Below the pieces are notes generated by a model. The model ran no database searches and had not been told where the DNA came from. It was given only the letters and a program-made list of their open reading frames with translations. This document shows, in pieces, positions 44,530-53,901 of a stretch of DNA of 64,000 bases; the stretch's first letter is position 1, and each line of letters opens with the position of its first letter. This DNA comes from Novosphingobium subterraneum (GTDB taxonomy: Bacteria; Pseudomonadota; Alphaproteobacteria; Sphingomonadales; Sphingomonadaceae), in NCBI RefSeq assembly GCF_000807925.1, contig NZ_JRVC01000014.1, forward strand, positions 62,001 to 126,000. Direction: 5' to 3'. The position numbers and the translations under genes are program-made.

Positions 44530-44545
44530 TCCCATAAACATGGGA
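44530..44545 (+). promoter_or_regulatory. hairpin overlapping the receptor ribosome-binding site
   Basis: TCCCAT (44530-44535), loop AAAC, ATGGGA (44540-44545) form a 6-bp stem. Its right arm contains part of the GGGAGG ribosome-binding sequence for the receptor that starts at 44554. The hairpin could reduce translation initiation; this is inference from pairing only. Confidence 0.3.
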
Positions 44546-44553
44546 GGTTCTGC

Positions 44554-47196
44554 ATGAAGGCTCGATTCACTTCGGCTAGCGTCGTTGCGCTTGCTGCATC
44601 CATTCTGGCGGTTCCGGCGTTTGCCCAGGAAACCGCGCAGGCCGATAATGCTGGCGGCATCGAGGAGATCGTCGTCACCGCGCAGAAGCGCGTCGAGAAC
44701 GTGCAGGACGTGCCGATCGCGATTTCCGCATTCGGCGGCACTGCGCTGAAGGAACGCGCCGTTGCCGACATTTCCGCGTTGAGCGGCATCGCGCCCAACG
44801 TCAACCTTGATGGTGGCACGCCGTTCTCGGGATCGTCGGCCGTGCTTTCCGCAACGATCCGCGGCATCGGTTCTGACGACTTTGCGTTCAACATCGATCC
44901 AGGCGTCGGCATCTACCTCGACGGCGTATTCCTGGCCCGTACCGTCGGCGCCAACCAGGACCTGCCAGATGTAGAGCGCATCGAGGTGCTGAAGGGACCG
45001 CAGGGCACGCTGTTCGGGCGCAACACCATCGGCGGTGCGATCTCGATCGTCACGCACAATCCCGGCAAGGACTTCCGCCTGACCGGTGACCTTACCACTG
45101 GCAGCTTCGACCTGCTGCGCGCCCGCGCCACGCTGGACCTGCCACTGACGGACAGCCTTGCCGCCTCGCTGACGGGCGCGGTCACCAGCCGCAGCGGCTT
45201 CCAGAAGCGTATCCCCTACAACGGAAGCGCGGCGGAAATGCGCGCTATTGCCAATTCCGATCCTTTCACCTCGTTCAACAACGCGGACTACTCGACGTCA
45301 TCGCGCCAGAGCGCGGACAACAACATGAGCCTGCGCGGCAAGCTGCGGTGGGACGATGGCGGTGCCTTCCGCGCAACGCTTTCGGGTGATTACACCAATC
45401 AGGATTCCTCAGGCCAGAACAACTCGCTGCTCGGCGTGTCCTTCCCGCCGGGACCGTTTGCCCCGACCAACCCCCTGCCCGGAACCGGCATCAACCCGAT
45501 CAATCCGGCCGGCGGCTTCCTCTTCGCCGGGCTCTACAATTTCTGCATCGGCTCGACACAGGCGGAGATCGCCGCACGCGGCGCCAGCGCGATCTGTGGC
45601 GCGCGCGGCACCAGCGTCAACCCCGGTCGCCTCCTGGGTTCGCTGGCAGGCGTCAACACCGATGCCGACCCCACGAACAATCGCCTGCCATGGGATGGGC
45701 GCTTCATCACCGGCGATCCGGACAAGACCTATGCCACCGGTCCGACGCTCAACAAGCTGCGTGCCTGGGGCTTTGCTGGGAATCTGGAGTATGACCTTGC
45801 CGAAGGCCTGATGGTCCGCTCAATCACCAGCTACCGCAAGACCGACTGGAAGGCGGGGTCAGACCTCGACGGTTCGCCGCTTTCCATGCTTGAGCTGACC
45901 TTCAGCCAGAACCAGCAGCAGTTCAGCCAGGAAGTGCAATTGCTCGGGTCCAACCTTCTCGACGGCAAGCTGAATTTCGTGGCCGGCGCCTATTACTTCA
46001 AGGAAGACGGTGACCTGCACGATTACGTGACCTTCGACGAAGGCTTGCTGCAGGTGGATGGCCCCAACAGCTTCGACACCAAGAACTACGCCTTCTTCGG
46101 CCAGGTCGATTTCCGCGTTAACGACTGGATCGGGATCACGCTGGGCGGGCGATACACCAAGGAGACGAAGCTGTTCGAAGGCGGCCAGCAGGATCTGAAC
46201 GGCGGCAACTACAAGTTGTTCGGCTGCGCGAACGCTGCAGGCACGATCTTCCCGTTCGGCGATTTCCCGCTGGCGCCGCCGCAGGCTGCGGGCGGCCCGC
46301 CCTGCTTTGCTGCGCTGTCCTATCCCGATCCCACCAACCCGGTACGGGTCTACGTGCCAGGCATGAACCGCAAGACCTTCTCGAACTTCGCGCCGAAGAT
46401 CGGCGTGCAGCTGCACCCCAATGACGACGTGATGGTCTATGGCAGCTATTCCGAAGGATACAAGACCGGCGGTTGGACCACGCGACTGACCAACCCGCAA
46501 GGTAACGTGGCGCCCGATTTCGACGAGGAAATTGCCGAGACCTTCGAAGTTGGCGTGAAGTCCACCTGGCTCGACCGTCGCCTGCAAGTAAACATCGCGG
46601 CCTTCTCGACCAATTACAAGAACGTCCAGTTGAACCAGCAGGTCGGCACTTCGCCCACCATCGACAATGCCGGCACAGCGCGGATCAAGGGCGTTGAACT
46701 GGAGGCCATCGTCGCTCCGGTCAAGGGCCTGACGATAAACGCTTCGGTGGGCTATCTCGATGCCTATTTCACGGCGCTCTCGGCCAGCGTCCTGCGCCCC
46801 GACGTAGCGGGTCCGATCCCCGGCTTGCGCGAAGGTGCCGTGGTTGGCGGACAGCTGCCAAAGACCGCGAAGTGGTCCACCAATCTGGCGCCGCGCTATG
46901 AACTCGGCCTTGGCAACGGTGGCTCGATGGTGTTCCTGGCTGACTGGACGCACAAGAGCGCGGTGTGGAACGACGTGGCGCGCTATCTTCCGCTGCGCCG
47001 CCAGCCGATCGACATCGTCAACGCCAGCCTCACTTACCGCGAACCAGGCGGCAAGTGGGACCTGACCGTGGGCGCCACGAACCTGACCGATGAGCGCTAC
47101 CTCGTTTCGGCAGGAGCCAACGACGCGGCCGGGGTTTACTTCGGCAGCTACAACCGGCCCCGCGAATGGTACGCCCGCGTCGGCTTCAAGTTCTGA
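44554..47196 (+). CDS. TonB-dependent receptor
   Basis: An 880-residue outer-membrane receptor. A signal peptide ends in PAFAQ; EEIVVTAQKRVENVQDVPI opens the plug, a signature of sphingomonad receptors for aromatic or hydrophobic substrates. VERIEVLKGPQGTLFGRNT is the classic plug core, and the barrel ends in REWYARVGFKF. It follows the AraC gene by 95 bp and precedes an alcohol dehydrogenase gene, with a strong hairpin between. It probably imports the substrate of the nearby catabolic operon. Confidence 0.95.
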   Translation: MKARFTSASVVALAASILAVPAFAQETAQADNAGGIEEIVVTAQKRVENVQDVPIAISAFGGTALKERAVADISALSGIAPNVNLDGGTPFSGSSAVLSATIRGIGSDDFAFNIDPGVGIYLDGVFLARTVGANQDLPDVERIEVLKGPQGTLFGRNTIGGAISIVTHNPGKDFRLTGDLTTGSFDLLRARATLDLPLTDSLAASLTGAVTSRSGFQKRIPYNGSAAEMRAIANSDPFTSFNNADYSTSSRQSADNNMSLRGKLRWDDGGAFRATLSGDYTNQDSSGQNNSLLGVSFPPGPFAPTNPLPGTGINPINPAGGFLFAGLYNFCIGSTQAEIAARGASAICGARGTSVNPGRLLGSLAGVNTDADPTNNRLPWDGRFITGDPDKTYATGPTLNKLRAWGFAGNLEYDLAEGLMVRSITSYRKTDWKAGSDLDGSPLSMLELTFSQNQQQFSQEVQLLGSNLLDGKLNFVAGAYYFKEDGDLHDYVTFDEGLLQVDGPNSFDTKNYAFFGQVDFRVNDWIGITLGGRYTKETKLFEGGQQDLNGGNYKLFGCANAAGTIFPFGDFPLAPPQAAGGPPCFAALSYPDPTNPVRVYVPGMNRKTFSNFAPKIGVQLHPNDDVMVYGSYSEGYKTGGWTTRLTNPQGNVAPDFDEEIAETFEVGVKSTWLDRRLQVNIAAFSTNYKNVQLNQQVGTSPTIDNAGTARIKGVELEAIVAPVKGLTINASVGYLDAYFTALSASVLRPDVAGPIPGLREGAVVGGQLPKTAKWSTNLAPRYELGLGNGGSMVFLADWTHKSAVWNDVARYLPLRRQPIDIVNASLTYREPGGKWDLTVGATNLTDERYLVSAGANDAAGVYFGSYNRPREWYARVGFKF

Positions 47197-47201
47197 TCGT
47201 C

Positions 47202-47241
47202 CGAAGCCCCGCCACAAATCCGAACCGTGGACGGGGCTTCG
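47202..47241. terminator. long stem-loop after the receptor gene
   Basis: CGAAGCCCCG at 47202-47211 pairs perfectly with CGGGGCTTCG at 47232-47241; CCAC/GTGG extends the stem inward past one bulged A. It lies 5 bp after the receptor stop and 36 bp before the alcohol dehydrogenase start, so it may act as a partial terminator within an operon. Confidence 0.6.
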
Positions 47242-47276
47242 CCTCCATCGCTTTTGCCATTCACAGGAAATCCGAC

Positions 47277-48380
47277 ATGACCACCGCCAAGGCCGCAGTC
47301 CTGCGCACTGCGGGCGCAGCGCCAAGTATCGAGACTGTCACCATTGACGCTCCGCGCGCCGACGAAGTGCTCGTCGAAATGCGCGGCGTCGGCATCTGTC
47401 ATACGGATATGGTGATGCGCGACGGGCACCTGCCAGTGCCGCTTCCCGTGGTGCTGGGTCACGAGGGTTCGGGCGTCGTCCGGGCGGTGGGCAGCGACGT
47501 GTCCGATCTCGTGGTGGGCGATCATGTCGTGCTGAGCTTCATGTCCTGCAGCGATTGCCCCAGTTGCGACGAAAGTGCGCCCGCCTATTGCCATGCATGG
47601 GTACCGCTGAATTTCTTCGGTGCGCGCGCCGATGGCTCGACCGCGCTGACCGACGCAGGTGGCGCACCGGTGCATAGCCATGTCTTCGGCCAATCTTCAT
47701 TCGCGACGCATGCCGTGGTCAACCGGCGCAATGCGGTGAAGGTGGCCAAGGACTTGCCGATCGAGCTTCTCGGCCCCTTGGGCTGCGGCATCCAGACCGG
47801 CGCGGGCGCGGTGCTCAACGCCTGCCGCGTGCGCGCGGGAGCGAGCGTCGCGGTCATCGGAGTGGGCGCGGTCGGCCTGTCTGCGGTCATGGCATCGGGC
47901 ATCGCTGGCGCGGGAACGATTGCCGCGATAGACGTCAATCCAGCGCGGCTCGACCTTGCCATCGAACTTGGCGCGACCCACGCCTTGCGGAGTGGTGACG
48001 ACTTCACGGCGCTGGCGGCGGAAGCGGGCTGTCCGGCCGGGTTCGACTATATCATCGATACCACGGGCATTGCCTCGCTGGTAAATGCCGGGATCCTTGC
48101 CCTCGCGCCGCGGGGCGAAATCGCGCTGGTCGGCGCCTATGCCCCCGGCACCGAAGTGCGGGCCGACACCACCCACATCATGAGCGCGGGCCGCGTGATC
48201 CGCGGCGTCGTCGAAGGCAGCGCCAATCCGCAAGGCTTCATCCCTGAACTCATCGAATACCACCGCGCAGGTCGTTTCCCGTTCGACCGCCTCGTCGAAT
48301 GGTTCAGGTTCGACGAAATATCCGAGGCGTTTGCGGCCGCAGAATCGGGACGTGTGGTAAAGCCGATCCTGCGGTTCTAG
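47277..48380 (+). CDS. zinc-dependent alcohol dehydrogenase (aryl/allyl type)
   Basis: A 367-residue medium-chain alcohol dehydrogenase. The catalytic zinc site is Cys41 (GICHTD), His62-Glu63 (GHEG) and a Cys in LGPLGCGIQTG. Four clustered cysteines form the structural-zinc lobe (SCSDCPSCDESAPAYC). The NAD site is VIGVGAVGLSAVMA. The overall pattern is like benzyl/aryl-alcohol dehydrogenases. The ATG at 47277 follows AGGAAA. It may oxidise an alcohol delivered by the pathway around it. Confidence 0.93.
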   Translation: MTTAKAAVLRTAGAAPSIETVTIDAPRADEVLVEMRGVGICHTDMVMRDGHLPVPLPVVLGHEGSGVVRAVGSDVSDLVVGDHVVLSFMSCSDCPSCDESAPAYCHAWVPLNFFGARADGSTALTDAGGAPVHSHVFGQSSFATHAVVNRRNAVKVAKDLPIELLGPLGCGIQTGAGAVLNACRVRAGASVAVIGVGAVGLSAVMASGIAGAGTIAAIDVNPARLDLAIELGATHALRSGDDFTALAAEAGCPAGFDYIIDTTGIASLVNAGILALAPRGEIALVGAYAPGTEVRADTTHIMSAGRVIRGVVEGSANPQGFIPELIEYHRAGRFPFDRLVEWFRFDEISEAFAAAESGRVVKPILRF

Positions 48381-48434
48381 GTTGCGGCGCTGTTCGGCGC
48401 GCCTGATAATCGGTGTCCATCTTGGGGACACCGC

Positions 48435-49268
48435 ATGACAAGCACCGTCGAGATTCTGGCCGAAGCGATCCTTGATCAGCTTTCGCAAGACCGCAAAGGT
48501 CCCTTCGCGGTCGGCATCTGCGGAGCGCAAGGTTGCGGCAAAACGTGGACCACTCGCCTGCTGGCCGAGCGCATGGAGCAAGACGGCCTACAAACGGTAA
48601 CGCTGTCGCTCGATGATCTCTATCTGCCCAAGGCCGGCCGGCAGCGACTGGCTGAGATGGTCCATCCGCTCTTTGCGGTGCGGGGCGTTCCGGGCACGCA
48701 TGACGTTGCAGCAGGCATCCGCATTCTCGATGCGCTTGGCGGGACGGGATCCCTGGCCTTGCCGGCTTTTGACAAGGCGAAGGACGACCAGGTTCCGTAC
48801 GAGGACTGGCGGATGGTAGACACTCCCGTCGATATCGTCCTGTTCGAAGGCTGGTGCATCGGGGCGCGGCCGCAGGAAGTCGGCCTGCTCAGCGCTCCCA
48901 TCAACGCGCTGGAACGGGACGAAGACCCGGATGCGGTCTGGCGGAGCCACGTGAACGCCTGCCTCGCCGGACAGTATCAGGCGTTCTTCTCGAAGTTCGA
49001 CATGCTGGTGCTGCTGCAGGCCCCCGGCTTCGAGGTCGTGGCCGAGTGGCGTCTGGAGCAGGAGGAGACCCTGCGCCGCGCTCTGGCCAGCGAAGGCCGT
49101 GACGTTTCAGGCTTGATGGACCGAAAGGCGATCGACCGTTTCGTGATGTACTACGAACGGATCACACGGCACATTCTCGATGAAATGCCGGCTCGGGCGG
49201 AACTCGTGATCGCACTGGACGCGCAGCGGCGGCCAGCCTCGGTGAAGGTCAACCGCCAAAGGCGTTGA
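48435..49268 (+). CDS. D-glycerate 3-kinase-like P-loop kinase
   Basis: A 277-residue P-loop kinase with Walker A GAQGCGKT near residue 30 and SLDDLYLPKAGR, VRGVPGTHDV and LFEGWCIGARP, matching the plant/yeast glycerate-3-kinase (GLYK/Tda10) group related to uridine and pantothenate kinases. In bacteria it would phosphorylate glycerate, linking C2/C3 metabolism to glycolysis. It starts 54 bp after the alcohol dehydrogenase gene; a direct tie to the nearby pathway is unclear. Confidence 0.85.
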   Translation: MTSTVEILAEAILDQLSQDRKGPFAVGICGAQGCGKTWTTRLLAERMEQDGLQTVTLSLDDLYLPKAGRQRLAEMVHPLFAVRGVPGTHDVAAGIRILDALGGTGSLALPAFDKAKDDQVPYEDWRMVDTPVDIVLFEGWCIGARPQEVGLLSAPINALERDEDPDAVWRSHVNACLAGQYQAFFSKFDMLVLLQAPGFEVVAEWRLEQEETLRRALASEGRDVSGLMDRKAIDRFVMYYERITRHILDEMPARAELVIALDAQRRPASVKVNRQRR

Positions 49269-49312
49269 GGGTGCGCGTCTGCGGAGGGAGAACCGCGCGC
49301 GCACCCGTAGCC

Positions 49313-50059
49313 TCAGATCTCCGAGAGGAGTCTTCCGAGGCCTTCGATCCGGTCGGTAATGCCGAGCGTACGCAACGCATGCCAATACGTTGCGGTGTTG
49401 ATCGCGATCACCGGCTTGTCCAGCTTGAGCTCGTATTCGGCAGCAAGGCTGACCATCGAAAGGTTGGTGCCGACCTGCACGATTGCATCGACATCGCTAC
49501 CGTTGAGATGGTCGATCACTTCACGCAAACGCTGCGGCGTTACCTTGGCGATGTCTGTCCACCGCTTGCACTGCAGGGGCACGTCGCGCACCACCGAAAA
49601 GCCGGATTCCTCAAGGAAACGGCGTACCTCAGCGTTGGCGACGGGGTAATAGGGCGAAACAAAGCTGACGGTCTTGACGTTGCCATAGGCATTCAGCGCC
49701 GCCGCCACCGATTCCGATCCGGTCGACGCGCCTACGCCGGCCAGTTCCTCGACCTCGGCCTTGAACTTCTTGCCGCCCTCGACCCCGCCGTAGAAAGTGA
49801 TCGCGGACATGCCCAGCACCAGATATTCCGGCCGCAGGGTCATCACGGAACGCACCGCGTCCATGGTGTTTTCGGCAATCGCTGTCGTGCCGGCGATGAA
49901 ATCCTCATTCGAGAGGGCGACCGGATCTTCCACGAAAATGCGCGAGAAGTGGTTGGTCACGCCGGCGGGGCGCATGCGCTCCATGTCGGGCTGGACGGTG
50001 GTGTTGGTGGAAGGGGCAATCACGCCGAGACAGGCGCGGTAACCCTGGACGTCAACCAT
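49313..50059 (-). CDS. maleate isomerase/arylmalonate decarboxylase-family protein
   Basis: A 248-residue Asp/Glu-racemase-superfamily protein (GVIAPSTNTTVQPDMERMRP, ARWTD-like middle, and the AINTATYWHALRTLGI end). In maleate isomerases two cysteines do the chemistry, one in each half. Here the matching segments read LVLGMSAITFYGG and VQVGTNLSMVSLA, with no cysteine. The protein may be a cysteine-independent subgroup with another reaction. It lies just downstream of the flavin monooxygenase gene on the same strand (58-bp gap), hinting at dicarboxylate or ring-cleavage product processing. Confidence 0.82.
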   Translation of the reverse strand: MVDVQGYRACLGVIAPSTNTTVQPDMERMRPAGVTNHFSRIFVEDPVALSNEDFIAGTTAIAENTMDAVRSVMTLRPEYLVLGMSAITFYGGVEGGKKFKAEVEELAGVGASTGSESVAAALNAYGNVKTVSFVSPYYPVANAEVRRFLEESGFSVVRDVPLQCKRWTDIAKVTPQRLREVIDHLNGSDVDAIVQVGTNLSMVSLAAEYELKLDKPVIAINTATYWHALRTLGITDRIEGLGRLLSEI

Positions 50060-50117
50060 TGGATATGTCTCCGGAAAAAGCCGCGCCGCAGTCCCACCAC
50101 CGCGACGCCGCTTCGCA

Positions 50118-51326
50118 TCAAACGATCGCAGCCGCCTGGGCGAGGCTGTCGAACATGGCTTGCCGCATCAGATAATTGCGGCGGGTTTCGTCGTTGTTCT
50201 TGATTTCCAGCATCTTGGCGCGACGCGCTTCGTGCGCTCCGTCCTGCCCGCCCTTGATGAAGGCCATGTTTTCCTTGGTCTGCATCTGGGTGAAGCTGTG
50301 TGTTACCTCGCGGCGCTGGCGATCATAGAGCGCGAGGCTGGGCTCCATCGCAGCCTTGCCCTTCAGCACCGGCTCAAGCTTTTCGAACAGGTTGAAGGCA
50401 TCGTGGACACCCAAGTTCATGCCGAAGCCGCCAAGCGGATTGTTGAGGTGTGCGGCATCGCCAACCAGCATGACCCGGCCTTCGCGGAACGACTTGGCCA
50501 CCCGCTGGTGCACGCGATAGAGCGTGCGGTGCTCCGTCTTTACCGAAGCGCCATCGCCGACGAGGCGATCGAAGATGCCGTTCTTGATTTTGTCAGAACG
50601 CAACTCTTCATCGCTGAGCGAGCCATCGGTCGGCACCAGCACGCGCCACAGCGATGGCACGCGCAGCAGAACCAGCCATTCCTTGGGATCGGACACGTAA
50701 TTCACGTAGGCCAGGTTCGGCAGGTGATCGGCCAGCTCAAGGTCGGTCGACAGGCACAGGAAGCGTTCCGGGTAAGTGAACCCGTCGAACTCGATCCCGA
50801 GCCACTTGCGCACGATCGAATTGGCGCCGTCAGCCCCGATCAGGAATTCGGCACGCAGGCGATTGATGCCGTAGGGCGTTTCAGCCCACAGATCGACGCC
50901 GCTTTCATCCTGCTTGAAGGTCAGCAGGCGCGTGCTGAAATGCATCTTGGCGTTCGAGTATTTTTCCAGGCCGCCAGCCAGCGCGCGAGACAGATGATAC
51001 TGTTCGCACTGGATGCGGAAAGGATAGCGGGTGACGTCGTCGATCTCGCTGAGATCGAAATCGATCACTTCGCCCGTGTTGCGATCGCGCCAGTGATAGA
51101 CCGGCGCCTTCAGGCCCTTTTCCAGCAACATCGGCGTGATGCCGATGGTATCGAGCATTTCGAGCGTCGGCGGGTGGAACGTGGACGCACGCAGATCCTG
51201 CGCACAGTCCTCGCCCGATTCGAGCACGACCACATCAACCCCCGCCTGGGCCAGCAGCGTGGCCAGAACCGTCCCTACGGGACCAGCTCCGACAATCGCC
51301 ACCTGGCACCGTTCAACCCCTGTCAT
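50118..51326 (-). CDS. FAD-dependent aromatic monooxygenase
   Basis: A 402-residue class A flavoprotein hydroxylase. Visible are VAIVGAGPVGTVLATLLAQ with VVVLESG for FAD binding, GADGANSIVRKWLG, and GDAAHLNNPLGGFGMNLGVHDA near the flavin ribityl. The length fits the p-hydroxybenzoate/3-(3-hydroxyphenyl)propionate hydroxylase type without the extra C-terminal domain. It likely hydroxylates a phenolic acid using NAD(P)H. I chose ATG 51326 because the fold begins right after; the open frame continues to 51401. Confidence 0.92.
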   Translation of the reverse strand: MTGVERCQVAIVGAGPVGTVLATLLAQAGVDVVVLESGEDCAQDLRASTFHPPTLEMLDTIGITPMLLEKGLKAPVYHWRDRNTGEVIDFDLSEIDDVTRYPFRIQCEQYHLSRALAGGLEKYSNAKMHFSTRLLTFKQDESGVDLWAETPYGINRLRAEFLIGADGANSIVRKWLGIEFDGFTYPERFLCLSTDLELADHLPNLAYVNYVSDPKEWLVLLRVPSLWRVLVPTDGSLSDEELRSDKIKNGIFDRLVGDGASVKTEHRTLYRVHQRVAKSFREGRVMLVGDAAHLNNPLGGFGMNLGVHDAFNLFEKLEPVLKGKAAMEPSLALYDRQRREVTHSFTQMQTKENMAFIKGGQDGAHEARRAKMLEIKNNDETRRNYLMRQAMFDSLAQAAAIV

Positions 51327-51533
51327 ATCCAGCGGACTCCAATCTAACTTCTGATACGGGGTATGGACCGGGCCGCTGCGGGAGGTTGCGAAAGCCACCA
51401 AACTATCCGCCTTGCGGTGATAAAGCAGGGCAAGCGACGGAGAGCGCGCACATTCACGCAGAAAATCGGAGAACTGCAGACGCGGCCGACGGCGCAGAAC
51501 GCCGAGGATCAGGCCGCAGAATGGGGAATGGGC

Positions 51534-52763
51534 ATGAAACCAACTCGTATTGCACTACGCATTGCGCAAACCGGTCTCTTTCTTGCCATTATCGGCACAA
51601 ATGCGGTGGCACAGCCCAACTGGTCCGACTCGCGCGCAGTCTTTGACGAGCGCCTTGCCGTCTTCATCAAGGACCCGGGCAACTTTCCCTATGCCCCCAT
51701 GGAACCTCTCGCCGGTACCAGCCGCTGGAAACCGTTGCCGAAGGCAAGCGCGAAACAGAGCGGCATTGCGCCCGAGGCTCTCGAGAAGGCGCGCGCCTAT
51801 GCGCAAGCGATGAACAGCAGCGCCTTCATCGTCTGGCGCGATGGCCGGATTGAAAACGAATGGTACGGCAAGGGGGTGGATGCCCGAACGCCTCTGGTCT
51901 CCAAGTCGCTGTCGAAGCCGCTGACCGCCATTGCGGTCGGCCGGGCGATGGCATTGGGCAAGATCCGCTCCCTCGACCAGTCCATTGCCGATTTCATCCC
52001 TTCGGCAAAAGGTACGCCGAAAGCGAAGATCACCATCCGCTATCTGCTCGACATGCGATCAGGCATGCTCGACCAAGGGTTCAGCCCCGACCCTGCGCAT
52101 CCCTACAATTCTGCTCTGCTCGACAACGACTTCGGCCAGCGGATCATCGAGAGCTATCCGATGCCTTATGAGCCGGGCACGCGCTATTCCTATGCCAATG
52201 CGCCGAGCGACCTTGTCGGGATGGTCATCGAAGGGGCGACCGGGCAGCGCTATGGCGACTTTCTCAGCCGCGAAGTGCTTGCTCCGCTAGGCGCGCAAGG
52301 CGGCAGGATCTGGGTCGGCAAGCCGGGCGGCCTTGCCCATTCCGGCTGCTGCACTTTTCTGCCGGCAGATACCTACCTGCGCATGGCCGTGCTTCTGCTC
52401 GACGATGGCAAGTGGCAAAACAAGCGCCTGCTACCAAAGGGTTATGTCGCTGAAATGCGCAAAGGCACGGCCCAGAATCCCAACTTCGGCCTCGGCATCT
52501 GGATCGGGGATCCCTATCGCCTGCGTCGCGGCTTCGGTGCTCCGGGCACGTTGGGGCCGCAAGTGCTTCATTCCGAACCCTATCTTGATCCTGAGCTGTA
52601 CCTGTTCGATGGCAACTCGAACCAGATCGTGGCGATCAGCCCGAAGTATCGACTGATCACCCTGCGAGTGGGGCCGACGCCTCCTGCACCCAAAGACGGC
52701 AGCGCGGAATGGGACAACTCGTTTCTGCCCAACACGCTCATCCGCGGGCTGACCCGCCGCTAG
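51534..52763 (+). CDS. exported serine beta-lactamase-fold hydrolase
   Basis: A 409-residue protein with a signal peptide ending in AVAQ, so periplasmic. The class C/esterase motifs are SLSK (S-x-x-K, in VSKSLSKPLTA) and YAN (Y-x-N, in TRYSYANAPSDL). Such proteins include esterases, amidases and cell-wall peptidases; beta-lactamase activity should not be assumed. GGGGA six bases before ATG 51534 supports this start; ATG 51528 is also in frame. Its 3' end overlaps the converging LacI gene by 26 bp. Confidence 0.9.
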   Translation: MKPTRIALRIAQTGLFLAIIGTNAVAQPNWSDSRAVFDERLAVFIKDPGNFPYAPMEPLAGTSRWKPLPKASAKQSGIAPEALEKARAYAQAMNSSAFIVWRDGRIENEWYGKGVDARTPLVSKSLSKPLTAIAVGRAMALGKIRSLDQSIADFIPSAKGTPKAKITIRYLLDMRSGMLDQGFSPDPAHPYNSALLDNDFGQRIIESYPMPYEPGTRYSYANAPSDLVGMVIEGATGQRYGDFLSREVLAPLGAQGGRIWVGKPGGLAHSGCCTFLPADTYLRMAVLLLDDGKWQNKRLLPKGYVAEMRKGTAQNPNFGLGIWIGDPYRLRRGFGAPGTLGPQVLHSEPYLDPELYLFDGNSNQIVAISPKYRLITLRVGPTPPAPKDGSAEWDNSFLPNTLIRGLTRR

Positions 52764-53820
52764 GCGGCGCGCTGGACTGGCGCACAACGATCTCGTGATC
52801 GAGAATGACGTCGCGCCCCTCGGCGGCCCCGTCCGCGCCCGACGCAATCTTCCGCACCAGCAGGCCCAGCGCCTCCTTGGCGAGGCGATGGACGGGCTGA
52901 TGCACGGTGGTGAGCGGCGGCCACAGCATGACAGCGGCGGTGGTATCGTCGAAGCCAACGACGGTGAGTTCATCCGGCACGTGCAATTGGCGGCGGTGCG
53001 CCACCGAAACGACAGCGGCGGCCATCTCGTCGTTGCTGGCGAAGATGGCGGTGGGTGGGTTGTCGCTGCCTAGCAACTGTTCGCCGGCCACAAGACCGGA
53101 TTCGTAGCGGTAGTCGCCTGCGACCACCATCGTCTCCACGCCCTCGACCTCGCGCACCGCGTCGTGAAATCCGGCCATGCGCTCGGCGCTGGCTGACTGG
53201 TCGGGGTTGCCAAGGACGAAGCCGATGCGGCGATGGCCAAGGCCGATCAGCAGGCGGGTGATTTCACAGGCGGCCTTGCGGTCGTCAATGCGAACGCGGA
53301 TCACGCCGGTCGTGCCATAGGCACCCACCGCGGCGATAGGCAGTCCTGCCTCACCAAGGATGCGCAAGACGCGGGGCGATTCCCCCAGCGGAGGGGTAAC
53401 CAGCACACCAAGCACGCCAGACCGGACCAGTTCGCGCAGCGATTCCTCGGATGGCGGTTGGCCGCCCTCGCCTTTGACCAGGATAAGCCGCGCCCCCCGC
53501 GCCGATGCCTCTTCATAAACCCCTGTCAGGAAATCGCTCATGAAAGTGGCACTGGGGTTGGAATAGACTACGCCGATGCGCAGTTCTGTCGACCTGACGA
53601 GGCTGCGGGCGGCAACATTTGGAACATAGGCGAGTTCAGCGATCGCTCTCTCCACCGCCTCGCGCGTTTCGGCCTTTACCCTGCCCTGCCCGTTGATGAC
53701 GCGCGACACGGTCATCGCCGAGACACCGGCGCGTGCGGCCACATCGATCACGGTGGCGCCGCGCTGCTGGCGTTCGCTATCGCCACTCTGGTCCTGGCCC
53801 CGGCCCCTGCCCTGCTTCAT
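52738..53820 (-). CDS. LacI-family transcriptional regulator
   Basis: A 360-residue repressor. The N-terminal helix-turn-helix is TVIDVAARAGVSAMTVSRVING, split as VIDVAARAGVS and AMTVSRVING; then comes the hinge and a periplasmic-binding-like sugar domain (RIGVVYSNPSATFM, LGHRRIGFVLG, PTAIFASNDEMA). It lies just downstream of the GH43 and transporter genes on the same strand and probably controls them in response to a xylose-type sugar. A candidate operator lies immediately upstream of its start. Confidence 0.93.
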   Translation of the reverse strand: MKQGRGRGQDQSGDSERQQRGATVIDVAARAGVSAMTVSRVINGQGRVKAETREAVERAIAELAYVPNVAARSLVRSTELRIGVVYSNPSATFMSDFLTGVYEEASARGARLILVKGEGGQPPSEESLRELVRSGVLGVLVTPPLGESPRVLRILGEAGLPIAAVGAYGTTGVIRVRIDDRKAACEITRLLIGLGHRRIGFVLGNPDQSASAERMAGFHDAVREVEGVETMVVAGDYRYESGLVAGEQLLGSDNPPTAIFASNDEMAAAVVSVAHRRQLHVPDELTVVGFDDTTAAVMLWPPLTTVHQPVHRLAKEALGLLVRKIASGADGAAEGRDVILDHEIVVRQSSAPPSGGSARG

Positions 53821-53850
53821 ATTAAATCAGACATATCCTTGTTCGAACGT

Positions 53851-53866
53851 GGTTGTACGTTAACAC
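53851..53866. promoter_or_regulatory. candidate LacI operator, lacI-proximal
   Basis: GGTTGTACGTTAACAC, 31 bp upstream of the LacI start. Its reverse complement shares GTTAACGT with the site at 56896 and has the central CG typical of LacI-family operators. It may provide autoregulation. Confidence 0.4.
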
Positions 53867-53901
53867 AGATTGGCAATAACGATACCTGGCAAATGCCTTG
53901 G

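Noticed and set aside
51534..52763. An antibiotic-resistance beta-lactamase
   Set aside because: Only the generic S-x-x-K and Y-x-N motifs are present; this fold is shared by many esterases and peptidases, and the context is catabolic.
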